Part shown: piece by piece, positions 45,775 through 52,649 of the stretch
Layout: every line of letters starts with the position of its first letter
How positions within the stretch are numbered: position 1 is the stretch's first letter
Source: Sipunculus nudus
Lineage: Eukaryota; Annelida; Sipuncula; Golfingiida; Sipunculidae
NCBI GenBank assembly: GCA_026874595.1
Contig: CM049312.1
Location: forward strand, 52,643,429-52,707,428
Direction: 5' to 3'
Length of the DNA: 64,000 nucleotides
Program-made: the position numbers and the translations under genes
The notes under the pieces: model-generated
The model's input: the letters and a program-made list of their open reading frames with translations, nothing else
Databases searched by the model: none
What the model was told of the DNA's origin: nothing

Positions 45775-46550
45775 CTGTTTATCATTTTTCCTGTATTACA
45801 ATATCTGACCATAAAAATGAAAATAGCATGGATAACAATATCGTGATTTGTGTATAAATGACTATCATGTTGACCCCGTGCTACCAGTTCACAACTTCCC
45901 CCAGCTTAATTATAAGTTACAGGGCTTAGGTAATGATTTTCACTGTTTTACTGGTAAAAATAAATATATTTGGCCCAGAGCTTTACAAAAAGTCATGGTG
46001 AAACAGGTTCATGCATAGTAGGAGATCTTTCTGTCAGATGGGTATCTGAATGCCAGGATAGACTATTGCAGCAGCTCTAATGGTTACATACTGTGCTGGC
46101 TGATTACTTGGACAGCCATGCAATGAACAAGACCAAACAATACTTTGACTTGGAGGTTAATAAGCAAAGACTAGCAATTCCTTGTTAATCAGAAGTGGGT
46201 ATGAAAAACAGTACTTCTTGTTGTTTTGCAGGAAAAGTTGTTGTACAAAAGTTTTTACTTATGACTTAATAATTTACCTGGTCATGGTACCTTATCTCAA
46301 CAGGTGTGCTTACATTTTGAAAGGTAAATTGACATGTGCTTGCAAATTTTGAAGTTATACAGAAAGGACAACAAATGATCCACCCAAATGCTTTGTACAC
46401 TGACTGACCTGCTATACAGTGAGGGTAGTCCTCCAGGAAGGCCGCTGGTATCGTTGGTCTGTTATAATACTCATCTCTGTTACTGGCCAGGATCACCTCG
46501 TACTCTCCGGGTTCAGCATGCTTGTTTATGTACAGGAATAGCATGCACAT
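21082..46550 (-). CDS. TANGO2: TANGO2 homologue (transport and Golgi organisation protein 2), 7 coding exons
   Basis: Exons on the minus strand are 46550-46409, 45463-45341, 30422-30308, 29259-29198, 25684-25543, 24765-24652 and 21283-21082. All introns are GT-AG, the phases agree at every junction, and the lengths sum to 900 nt (299 aa plus stop). The N-terminus MCMLFLY carries the invariant Cys2 and an NRDE signature (residues 24-27, NRDEYYNRP), followed by GGTWLG (58-63) and KGRG. The C-terminal end has GTR, THTLIFIG and WDVTRLDF. This is the NRDE/TANGO2 superfamily, with an Ntn-hydrolase-like fold. Known roles of TANGO2 are in Golgi/ER organisation, mitochondrial and lipid metabolism, and proposed haem trafficking. 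The C-terminus ends in a cysteine-rich tail (KSCCTCFS) that I do not recall from vertebrate proteins. No exon contains a stop, so the gene looks functional. Confidence 0.9.
21360..22360. other. Intron 6 sequence, partly repetitive
   Basis: No gene was seen. Two diverged blocks at about 21650-21800 and 21820-21960 resemble each other ('gctacccaaagca', 'agacctctct/agaactctct', 'tctcgtttca/tctcgtttga'), suggesting a degenerate tandem pair of about 160 bp. A (TA)n tract lies at about 22305-22348. Confidence 0.5.
22375..23150 (+). mobile_element. Penelope-like element fragment with inverted terminal copies
   Basis: The left end (22380-22448, 'aacaggatgaagacgcc' then 'tgttgactaactgtttaatt') is repeated in reverse at 23080-23144 ('ggttcgaaagctcgtgg', 'ttcatcctgtta'), giving inverted repeats of about 65 bp. 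Between them an open plus-strand stretch (22849-23040) reads MQICVLKGHLTDTRQQQIWE then LKLIDKFDTIRKGLNRDAGF and MAHYRH. This resembles the end of the GIY-YIG nuclease region of Penelope-like retroelements, where inverted pseudo-LTRs are also typical. The RT domain is absent, so this is a 5'-truncated copy in intron 6 of TANGO2. Confidence 0.65.
23235..23306. repeat. (TA)n microsatellite
   Basis: About 70 bp of near-perfect TA repeat. The ORF across it is an artefact. Confidence 0.95.
23310..23955. other. Intron 6 sequence without recognised features
   Basis: No gene was recognised. 'gatgcaggtggtaccacc' near 23631 resembles 'caatgcaggtgataccacc' near 27619, so a dispersed repeat is likely. 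Confidence 0.4.
23960..24293 (-). mobile_element. tRNA-derived SINE, copy 1
   Basis: Read on the minus strand from 24293, the head is tRNA-like, with an A box (TGGCTCAGGGGTAGAGC) and a B box (GGGTTCGAATCTC) spaced as in tRNA genes. A body of about 240 bp follows ('cacggtcgg', 'aggctgtgccc', 'gtgttatgacccagca', 'acccgcaggtgcggtagac', 'tggtgtcac'), ending near 'gtagtcccaaaccgaaat'. A second copy at 62280-62580 shares the whole body. The A and B boxes show Pol III origin. No target-site duplication was established. Confidence 0.85.
24319..24341. repeat. Poly(C) tract
   Basis: A long C-rich homopolymer directly upstream of the SINE head. Confidence 0.9.
24652..24765 (-). CDS. TANGO2: TANGO2 coding exon 6
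   Basis: The acceptor is ATTGAAAG, and the exon reads YMPDKQLSMQAG, HQRAAIFVESPHLMAGTR, with the last Arg codon split at donor GTAAAG. It corresponds to the LPD...AVCV...YGTR block. The first-frame ORF visible here (24614-24805) is out of frame. Confidence 0.88.
25543..25684 (-). CDS. TANGO2: TANGO2 coding exon 5
   Basis: The acceptor is TTTATGTTTAG, and the exon reads NSPLSHPWRKAVEGKGRFTS to HLLSMLKDTT, ending TG before donor GTACTG. It matches the conserved LxTPWRK block. Confidence 0.87.
25690..26220. other. Intron 4 sequence without recognised features
   Basis: No coding or repeat signature was recognised. Confidence 0.4.
26250..26570. repeat. Degenerate tandem repeat, ~120-150 bp
   Basis: Three diverged units each begin 'tatcaaatttgaag' or a close variant (about 26254, 26399, 26518) and continue with 'atatgcagtaattcaaa...ttat' and 'ttctgaaaa'. 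They sit in intron 4 and are non-coding. Confidence 0.6.
26571..29190. other. Intron 4 sequence, mostly unannotated
   Basis: No gene was recognised. The block at about 27610-27700 ('ggtgataccaccgcaa', 'caacatttgacac') resembles sequence at 23630-24410 and is probably a dispersed repeat. The other ORFs here are short and lack signatures. Confidence 0.4.
29198..29259 (-). CDS. TANGO2: TANGO2 coding exon 4 (62 nt)
   Basis: The acceptor is TATGTTTTCAG, and the exon reads DSWRLSYFSTWEENFESLDE before donor GTCAGT. The frame fits exons 3 and 5 exactly. The sequence is the least conserved part of the protein, so this exon rests mainly on splice phase, position and total length. The family's xYGLSN motif appears as DEANSP across the exon 4/5 junction. 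Confidence 0.7.
29265..30300. other. Intron 3 sequence without recognised features
   Basis: AT-rich, with no gene or repeat recognised. Confidence 0.4.
30308..30422 (-). CDS. TANGO2: TANGO2 coding exon 3
   Basis: The acceptor is TTTTGTACAG, and the exon reads HLVHDFITSDVKVESLF to FQLVLLEK, ending CG before donor GTGAGA. It corresponds to the ELVTHFL-type region of the family. It is separated from exon 2 by a 14.9-kb intron that holds the 32-37 kb gypsy mosaic, the BEL/Pao remnant and a pearl-like element. Confidence 0.85.
30430..32020. other. Intron 2 sequence; possible coding relic at 31600-31790
   Basis: Most of this shows nothing. A GC-richer plus-strand stretch at 31602-31790 reads MSLDVKRGRAGSRG, stop, then NLQQLVDTANIVTGALKDAV and ERFDGRLGTLDS. 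It looks like a protein-coding relic, perhaps of another mobile element, but I cannot name the family. Confidence 0.3.
32026..32820 (-). repeat. Candidate 3' LTR (~795 bp)
   Basis: It starts TGTTACAGGTG directly after the polypurine tract and ends GGTTCCGTAACA, so the ends are inverted (TGTTAC/GTAACA). A TATATAATGGGG promoter element lies near 32545 in the sense direction. The right boundary is inferred from the terminal motif only. Confidence 0.55.
32830..33263 (-). pseudogene. Gmr1-like reverse transcriptase, truncated
   Basis: Reads FIEPSNSNWLSPCILVPKPD, CTYDYRKLNSVTKTDTFPIP, YVSKFDLLKGFLQVPLT and ISAFVTPQG-like, then after a frame slip VMLFGMKNSPATFQRLI. The catalytic box reads YIVDLIVY, with the first Asp of YxDD replaced by Val. 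Sequence homologous to RT stops soon after (DTFSENTF), where the polypurine tract begins. RNase H is deleted. Confidence 0.88.
33305..33709 (-). pseudogene. Integrase C-terminal end and INT-RT linker
   Basis: Reads TPDRRKKKQLCHVNMLKPYY (integrase tail), an acidic linker, then LKNLLRNYEHLFSDIPTRTN and HPYRLNPEKQKYLQ, the segment that leads into RT. Because one frame crosses from integrase tail to RT leader, the INT-then-RT order is a property of the element rather than of later rearrangement. Confidence 0.85.
33721..34676 (-). pseudogene. Gmr1-like integrase core
   Basis: A frame at 34539-34219 reads MVGKPNQNPPKAPLRPIPAL, ITVDCVGPLPKRKSGHEYLL and TIMCASTRFPEAIPLRKI, containing the first catalytic Asp. 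The second Asp segment is degenerate (LTKGLILCLAYSN). Further on, 34084-33902 reads LLFAVRESFQESLGFSHFEL then VFGHFVRGPLKLLIEK, the conserved end of the core. Several frame breaks are present. Confidence 0.87.
34674..35027 (-). pseudogene. Pol region between protease and integrase
   Basis: The frame opens at CAVTRSMAKK and later reads LIAEQHKDPDISCLFPRAVS, NPVCFYVKNGVLMRKWRPLD and KHQIVMPKNFRNEI. This is the segment preceding the integrase zinc finger. The finger itself (downstream, near 34560-34670) shows only a relic with its cysteines in another frame. Confidence 0.8.
35129..35323 (-). pseudogene. Gmr1-like aspartic protease fragment
   Basis: Reads ILRDTGSGQTLMLTNALPFS then SDLISGNITVGIRTTLP. 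The RDTGS-type active site is visible, with an extra Gly where SQ or AQ is common. Stops follow before the integrase-side frame. Confidence 0.75.
35480..35960 (-). pseudogene. Acidic Ser/Glu spacer with zinc-knuckle remnant
   Basis: The frame 35862-35497 is rich in repeats of the type DSCEE/DSCES/DSHEE (FxDSCE, VDSCEEL, YDSCESI), an acidic internal repeat between Gag and protease. Upstream, near 35930-35960, CNYSKKEGHLMSDF is a CCHC knuckle in which two cysteines have been lost. The spacer repeats may be a private expansion of this copy or family. Confidence 0.6.
36074..36970 (-). pseudogene. Gmr1-like Gag (coiled coil and SCAN-like region)
   Basis: The ORF begins near 36852 (MADFKPETLVDDPDPDQHEQ). 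A frame change gives LGLSVKKALRKPDIIAKIMQ, a Glu/Arg/Lys-rich coiled coil (36631-36410), then in another frame IRLVPHFQEKEVDKYFLHFE, and finally MLLQSVMTGKARGIYTELSV with YRQKFRNWEKRKERQ (36304-36074). The order and motifs are those of the SCAN-like Gag paired with Gmr1-type pol genes. Confidence 0.82.
36999..37016 (-). promoter_or_regulatory. Primer binding site, tRNA-Pro type
   Basis: TGAGGGCTCGTCCGGGAT lies three bases after the LTR end. It differs at one base from the tRNA-Pro primer site used by several retroviruses and elements (TGGGGGCTCGTCCGGGAT). Confidence 0.75.
37020..37174 (-). repeat. 5' LTR (155 bp) with tRNA-like Pol III boxes
   Basis: It starts TGTTACGGGG and ends TCTTCGTAACA, with 7-bp inverted ends, directly before the primer site. 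Inside is a tRNA-like segment: A box TAGCGAAGCGG followed by TTGGTACGCC, an anticodon-arm-like GGACTTGTGCGCC, and B box GGGTTCAAATCCCGG. No matching acceptor stem was found, so it is not a tRNA gene. Its length and sequence differ from the 3' LTR-like end. Confidence 0.65.
37180..38920. other. Intron 2 sequence without a recognised gene
   Basis: The small ORFs have no signature. A C run lies near 37588-37600. A block at 37840-38110 is GC-richer and mixed in frame and could be a relic, but I cannot place it. Confidence 0.35.
38940..40680 (+). mobile_element. BEL/Pao retrotransposon remnant (3' part of pol)
   Basis: Pieces on the plus strand, in changing frames, follow the BEL/Pao order. FARNRVTKIQKL and PADMLTRGISADELMNSPKW with LSGSVFLAE come from the end of RNase H. 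IIVPMRHLSLLVV then LLKHADFDTMEATM and RIVGA are from the integrase finger. QEVEASINTRPLTCVADDVS and PLTPAQFLI are from the integrase end, followed by EALPRRDGNTRAVSV of the tail domain. The integrase core is mostly unrecognisable. No LTRs were found. It lies in TANGO2 intron 2, antisense to the gene. Confidence 0.82.
40671..43220 (+). mobile_element. Pearl/HINE-like element 1
   Basis: The 5' end 'acaagggacccatggatcacagcgctcagct' matches the start of the element at 50455. The interior is AT-rich with diverged tandem blocks (41880-42540 resembles 42540-43100: 'ttaaggta', 'ttgattttttatttatgct', 'aaatctttc', 'gtaaggcagtc'-type segments, 'aatggtttttaatggaaaaatg'). The 3' end has 'ggacggacggacgacgga' followed by a palindrome, tagctcagatgact-tat-agtcagctgagcta. 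No protein-coding gene was seen. The overall build matches non-autonomous pearl-type elements of bivalves. Confidence 0.7.
41698..41714. repeat. Poly(G) tract
   Basis: About 16 Gs in a row. The minus-strand ORF ending in prolines is an artefact. Confidence 0.95.
43221..45335. other. Intron 2 sequence without a recognised gene
   Basis: The 43500-44400 part is GC-richer than its surroundings and holds small open stretches with no family signature. A (GT)n tract lies near 44940-44962. I see no supported exon. Confidence 0.4.
45341..45463 (-). CDS. TANGO2: TANGO2 coding exon 2
   Basis: The acceptor is TTTGAAG, and the exon reads LDGQPGRPPGGTWLGLSTKG then DKKGR, ending one base into Gly at donor GTGAGT. 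It carries the GGTWLG motif. Its length is 123 nt, phase 1 to phase 1. Confidence 0.9.
45730..45772. repeat. (TA)n microsatellite
   Basis: About 40 bp of TA repeat in TANGO2 intron 1. Confidence 0.95.
46409..46550 (-). CDS. TANGO2: TANGO2 coding exon 1
   Basis: The start ATG is at 46550 in a favourable context (GGCGCCATG). The frame is also open upstream to 46763, but the family begins MC, with Cys2 as the presumed nucleophile, so MCMLFLY is chosen. The exon contains LASNRDEYYNRP and ends at IAG with donor GTCAGT, leaving one base of the split Gly codon. Confidence 0.9.
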
Positions 46551-46559
46551 GGCGCCAAT

Positions 46560-47580
46560 CTTGAAATTTGATATACCAACAAAGCATATTTGTTCTATTG
46601 ATAAAATCCTGTGTTTATGTGCATAATATTTAAAAAAAATCCAGTTAAAACGCCAGGGATATAGTGCACATGTATGTACAGCCATATTTGATTCCTGCTG
46701 ATTGGAAATTGTTAATACAAGCTCTCTAAACACATGATAAAGATGGATACACATGCAAGACACTTAATGATTAATTATTTAATGCAATATTAGGCTCCAT
46801 TTACCATGTGTTGCCTTTTATGAAACTGATAAAAAATATAAGCCTTCAAGAAAATTGTCCGCCAAAAACAGGTGGACACAGGCAGGTGGAACAATCTATA
46901 TCAAACTTATATCAAGCAGATTATGGTTTATAATGTTTTATTAAATCTATAAGAGACCATAAGTTAGTAACAGGAGAAAATGTGTGTGTGTGTGTGTAGC
47001 GGGGGGGGGGGGGGGGAGTGATTTACAACACCTGAAAGCCTTACAAAATTTTTTTTTTGAAACTCAAATTTGAATATGATCATCTCTATGATGAGTGGTC
47101 TTTTTTCATTTTATTTAATTGAAAAAACCGTTTGGGCGGACTTAAAAACTGAGTTGACTTTTATAACTTATAGACGCATGCTTATAATTATACCTGCAAA
47201 TCATGTACAAAATTTGGATGGCTCTACCTGTAAGTCATACAAATCAAATCACACGACCACCATGAATACTTTATTTTATATTTTCAAGACAAAGTCTACA
47301 ATGTCATTGCTCAGAAAACAATATTCACTTATTGAGAGGCTCTTTTCCAGCTTCATCTTGTGGATATAAATAACATTCCAAGGACTTCAAACTATACTTT
47401 AATGCTCTTATTTAAATACACAGAATTCAGGTCTATTTCACAGAGACTAAATATATTCTTATGTAATAAGTACCTCTTACAAAGTAAATAAAAAGGACTC
47501 CAACCACCCTTTCATCAAATAGGCAGCAGTCAGCCTGTCCCAACAAACACTTCAGTTCGCCTTATATCATACGGTCTACA
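46560..47580. other. Region upstream of TANGO2 start
   Basis: No coding exon was recognised. (GT)n at 46981-46998 is followed by a poly(G) run near 47001-47016. A non-coding first exon or promoter may lie here or further up, but no core promoter could be assigned. Confidence 0.35.
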
Positions 47581-48380
47581 ACCAGCCTTGCATCACAAGA
47601 ACGAACCTCTGCAGCCTCAAATCACAAGGACTTCAGGTAGCCCTACACCACAAGGACTTCAACCAACCTCACACCACAAGGACTTCAGGTAGCCCTACAC
47701 CACAAGGACTTCAACCAACCTCACATCACAAGGACTTCAGGTAGCCCTACACCACAAGGACTTCAACCAACCTCACATCACAAGGACTTCAGCCAGCCTT
47801 AAGCTTACATCACAAGCCATCCAACCAACCTCCTATCACAAGGACTTCAGCCAGCCTTAAGCTTACATCACAAGCCATCCAACCAACCTCACAACACAAG
47901 GACTTCAGCCAGCCTTAAGCTTACATCACAAGCCATCTAACCAACCTCACATCACAAGGACTTCAGCCAGCCTTAAGCTTACATCACATGCCATCCAACC
48001 AACCTCACATCACAAGGACTTCAGCCAGCCTTAAGCTTACATCACAAGCCATCTAACCAACCTCACATCACAAGGACTTCAGCCAGCCTTAAGCTTACAT
48101 CACATGCAATCCAAGCAGCCTTACATCACAAGGACTTCAGGCAGTCCTACACCACAAGGATTTCAACAAGCCTCACATCACATGGACTTCAGCCAGCCTT
48201 ACTTCACAAGTACTTCTACCAGCCTTACATCATAAGGACTTCAGCCAGCATTAGATAATAAGGACTTAAACTAAAATTACATAATAAGGACTTCAGCCTG
48301 CATTACATAATAAGGACTTCAGTTAGCCTTGCATTAAAATGACTTCAGTCAGCCTTACAACAAAAGGACTTCAGGCTGCC
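47560..48380. repeat. Satellite-like array: 26-bp monomers and 58-bp higher-order units
   Basis: 'aaggactt' occurs every 26 bp from 47626 to 47782 (seven copies, monomer like cacaaggacttcaaccaacc). From 47801 to 48091 'aagctt' recurs at exactly 58-bp spacing (six copies), each unit being a 32-bp and a 26-bp variant. Degenerate copies continue to about 48375. Units within the 58-bp block differ by one to three bases. The same monomer reappears at 60935-61065. It is not coding, since 26 and 58 are not multiples of three. Confidence 0.92.
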
Positions 48381-49317
48381 TTACTACATCACAAAACAGG
48401 CATTTTACCAGAAATAAATGGTCAACCTCATACAAATTGCAACAAAAGCAAACGCAACTGATATTAATTCCTAAGTATGGTCTTAATGTCAGAAAAAAGT
48501 CCACAGCAACTGTGTGGGGGAAAGTTTAAAAAGCATCAAATTTGACAAGGTAGGAAATACCTTTTATTTCACCATACAGCAGCGTTCAAACGGTGTTGTA
48601 TGAATAATCTCTTGGTTGTCGTCATGCTTATTCTTGTTCAAGTAGTTTTGAAATAAAGTGTATTTCATGAACTATAAGACACTATTGTATAGATAAAAAA
48701 TCAGCAATCTGTGAATTAAAGGGACATCATAACATGAGCAACACTGTCTGATAATGGCAACAATATCCAAACATCTCCGGAGAAACCTTAAAGGGCCCCA
48801 ATCAGCTATGGAGCATATTGAGTTAACAGGAAAAATAGCTGCTTCGCTTTAAAATAAATCCGTACTTGCCAAAATATTGCCTTGAAACCGTTTGCTTACT
48901 CCTGTACACGAGTGTTAAACAATGAACCGGCGCAGGTGTCAACATAAACACAATGCGTCGAGCCGTGTGCTTCGCGGAGCCACAACACGGGCCAATCAGG
49001 AGATTCTATGACCAACTGGGTAAAAAAAAATGTTATAAATGTTCCCACCGGCTGAAACACCGCGTGTTGCCCTCTTAATCGGACCTCCTGTCCCGCGGCC
49101 TTATAATGGTAAACAGACTGTGTTTACAAATACGAGGGGCTATAACAAGGTGTTAAACAGTCGCATGTGAGGGAATAAGACTGTGTGCTGGAATGGTTTT
49201 GCTGGGAAACGTTTGTATAAAGTAAAACATAACTGACAGTGTGAAAAAATAGGAATAATATTACTCCTGATTATGTCCCTTTAACACTGTCCAAAGTGTT
49301 GACATACATTAGAATTT
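48380..49317. other. Stretch with a dispersed repeat and GC-richer block
   Basis: 48860-48920 matches 3650-3710. The block 48900-49130 is GC-richer, with CCAAT-type sequence (gggccaatcagg) and CpGs, and could include promoter sequence for TANGO2, but that is a guess. Confidence 0.4.
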
Positions 49318-50450
49318 TTAGTTCAGCCGATTATAAGTCATTTGAGCTATAGTTTTTTTCCATTGTCTGGCATCCGTCCGTCCGTCAGTCTGTCCAGATG
49401 ACTGGCACGTTTTGAAACGATTAGACCTACAAATCCAAATTTTGACATATAATTAGACGTCCATAAGTTCTCTTACTTCTCCTACCAAGCTCAAAATTGG
49501 GCTAATGCGACTTCGGTCATTCGAGAAAAATTAGGAGAAACCTGTTGTTACACTTCATGACTGCCTAATATCAACCACTCCTCTGTGTTTGTTCATATTT
49601 ATAAACATTCATAAATTTCCGCTATATATTTCCTATGAATGGGCCAAAAATTAGGCCAAAATTACATATTTTGTAAAATTTATGGACCGAAAGAATAATT
49701 AGATACTTTATCAAAATAGCAAGAAATATATTTTTTGTCTTAACATGGTAACTGCTTTAGTTGGAGATTTTTTTTAGGGACACAACTATTTAATCAAGAT
49801 TTATATGGTATGAAAGAAATTAGATGAACTTTTTTTAAATTCTTAAAATTATTAGCATGAGTTTAAAATCAGTAACTTGAATTTTGCCTAATTTTGACCG
49901 TGGCACATTTTATTCCAAAGCACTGCTGATTTGATTTTCACAGCATATACACATAAGGATTTAATCTGTTAAAATATGAAATCTGAAATCAAAGCTCACT
50001 AACAAGGCTGGTTATTGATTTTTTTTTTGGTGGGGGGGGGGGGGGGGGCTCTATTTTATTTACTTGCATTGTCAAGATCCACTTGCATTGTCAAGATCCC
50101 CCCCCCCCCCCCCCAGCTGTCAAAGGTGCACAGTTATTCTCAAATCACTCCAAATTCCACCCCCAACAGCAAAATAAAATAAGTGTAATGGAATAATTGT
50201 TATTGTTTGAACTGTATTTCCAAAACTGAAACGCTGTTTTATCTTCAATGTAATTTACAAGATGCCATGTTGTGGTATTGTGCCACTTTTAAAGAAACTA
50301 ATTTTCTTTGAATAATTTTAATCAAATTATGATTCGAAATAAGATTATATCCACCAGTGTGCATAATGTGATGTTTTATGAGCAAAATTAGCGATCAATG
50401 ATGATGATATCCAGATATATGTGATATTGCAAATGTATGAAAATTATAAA
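49318..50450 (-). mobile_element. Pearl/HINE-like element 3, inverted
   Basis: Reverse-complement sequence of element 1: the 3' terminus lies at 49318-49400 ('gccgattataagtcatttgagcta', 'gtccgtccgtcagtctgtcc') and 'agatgccatgttgtgg' at 50261 mirrors 41226-41250. It runs up to the 5' end of the next element at 50455, so the two stand head to head. G and C runs occur near 50031-50048 and 50099-50114. Confidence 0.65.
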
Positions 50451-50779
50451 CTAAAACAAGTGACCCATGGATCATGACGCTCAGCTGACTGGGAAGAGAT
50501 TCGCAAAAGGAAATTTTATCATCAGAATGGTAGTATATACCCATTCAACTGAAGCATCAAACAGATTAACCAACAGGCCAAGATTTAGTCTGTATTTATA
50601 TATCTCAAAAAATGGAGAAAAAATGTGTAAACTTTAAAAACCAGATTACGGGTAACTGTCAAGTGACTACGTGTATCCGCCAAAATCAGAGTTGAACGGG
50701 TGAAGTGAGGCATGGATTGAGTGGCAAGGGAAAAATAGAGTGAGGTATGTTGCATATTAGTACTAATGTCTGCAGCCTA

Positions 50780-52440
50780 AATGTGTATGTAGGTTGTGCC
50801 ACCTACCACAAATCCAGAAAGCTGTCCAAGTTGTATGCATATGCAAAATTTTAGGCAGAAAAGTCAAACCACTACATGTATATGAGAGATTTTAGCCCAC
50901 GGCAGAAAAACAGACAGACACTTTGCAAAAATGGTTGCAGGTGACCCCTCCAGTTTTGTGTATGATAAAGACCTATGTGAGATCTAAACACATGCACAAT
51001 TTTGGCCCAATCAGTCAAATGGTTCCTTAGATATGAGCTTGGATGTGTGCAGCGTTAACTAGAATGTAGGTGGCGCCACCTGTCATAAAATCAAGAAAGC
51101 TGTCCAGGATGTATAAACCTGCAAAATTTTAGGCAGTTATGTCGAACCACTACAGAGAAAAGAGTGATTTTAGGCCACGGCAGACTAACAGACAGACGCT
51201 GTGCAAAATGTGCAAAAATGGTTGCAGGTGGCCCCTCCAGTTTTGTGTATGATAAAGACCTATGTGAGATCTATACACATGCAAAATTTTGGCCCAATCG
51301 TTCAAATGGTTTCCGAGATATGAGCTTGAATGTCTGCAGCATAAACTAGTATGTAGGTTTCGCCACCTGTCATAAAATCAAGAAAGCTATCCAGGATGTA
51401 TAAAACTGCAAAATTTTAGGCAGATATGTCAAACCACTGCCCCGATATGAGTGACATTATCCCACGGCAGACAAACAGACAGATGCTGTGCAAAAATGGT
51501 TGCAGGTGGCGCCACCAGTTTTGCGTATGATAAAGAGCTATGTGAGATCTATAAACATGCAGAATTTTGGCCCAATCGGTCAAACGGTTCCCGAGATATG
51601 AGCTTGGATGTCATCAGCGTGAACGTGAATGTAGGTGGCGCCCCCTGTCATAAAATCAAGAAAGCTATACAGGATGTATATGCATGACGAATTTCAGGTG
51701 AATTAGTCAATTCACTGCTGAGATATTAGTGATTTTAACCCAAGGCAGATGAACAGATGGACACTGTGCAAACATGGTTACAGGAGGCGCCACCATTTTT
51801 TGTGTATGTTATAGAGCTATCAAAGGGCTACATTTGTATCAATTTTATTTCCTGATCGGTCAAATTGTTCCCGAGATATGAGCTTGGATGTCATCAGCGT
51901 GAACGTGAATGTAGGTGGCGCCACCTGTCATAAAACAAAAAAGCTATCCAGGATGTATACGCATGACGAATTTCAAGTGAATTAGTCAATTCACTGCAGA
52001 TATTTGAGTGATTTTAACCAAAAGCAGATGAACAGATGGACACTGTGCAATTATGGTTACAGGTGGCGCCACCATTTTTTGTGTATTTATAGAGCTATCA
52101 AAGGGCTACATTTGTATCAATTTTATTTCCTTATCAGTCAAATCGTTCCCGAGATATGAGCTTGGATGTCATCAGCGTGAACGTGAATGTAGGTGGCGCC
52201 ACCTGTCATAAAAAAAAGCTATCCAGGATGTATACGCATGACGAATTTCAAGTGAATTAGTCAATTCACTGCAGATATTTGAGTGATTTTAACCCAAGGC
52301 AGATGAACAGATGGACACTGTGCAAACATGGTTACAGGTGGCGCCACCATTTTTTGTGTATGTTATAAAGCAATCCAAGGGCTACATTTGTATAATTTTA
52401 TTTCCTGATCGGTCAAACGGTTCCCGAGATATGAGGGTTT
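50780..52440 (+). repeat. Dimeric tandem array, ~130 + ~148 bp, palindromic core
   Basis: Successive units carry GGTGGCGCCACC or a one- to two-base variant, at 51069, 51505, 51632 (variant), 51782 (variant), 51914, 52062, 52192 and 52337. Alternate spacings are about 130 and about 148 bp. The two half-units differ: one continues 'agttttgtgtatgataaagagct...gagatatgagcttggatgt', the other 'tgtcataaaatcaagaaagctatccaggatgta...gattttaac'. The last three copies are almost identical. Confidence 0.9.
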
Positions 52441-52649
52441 ATGTGTGGAAACAGACCCACAAATGGACGCTGGATAGAGAGGAAAGGTCAGAGGTCAACG
52501 CAAATTGGTTAGGCACCAGTTCACATGTGACCCGATAATTGGTGCAAGTTTCGGAAAAATCGGTCCATTAGTCTTAGAGGAGCTCTCTGGAAACGAACGC
52601 GGCAGCGGCGGAGGAACCCGGTCAAAAACTTCGTTTTGGCGGATCCAAA

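Noticed and set aside
46409-46763. Longer TANGO2 N-terminus using the upstream ATG at 46763
   Set aside because: The family begins MC, with Cys2 essential. The upstream part has no similarity and is more likely 5' UTR or intron.
47626-48380. Regular repeats that could suggest a CRISPR array
   Set aside because: Units are directly adjacent without variable spacers, and the DNA is eukaryotic. It is a satellite.
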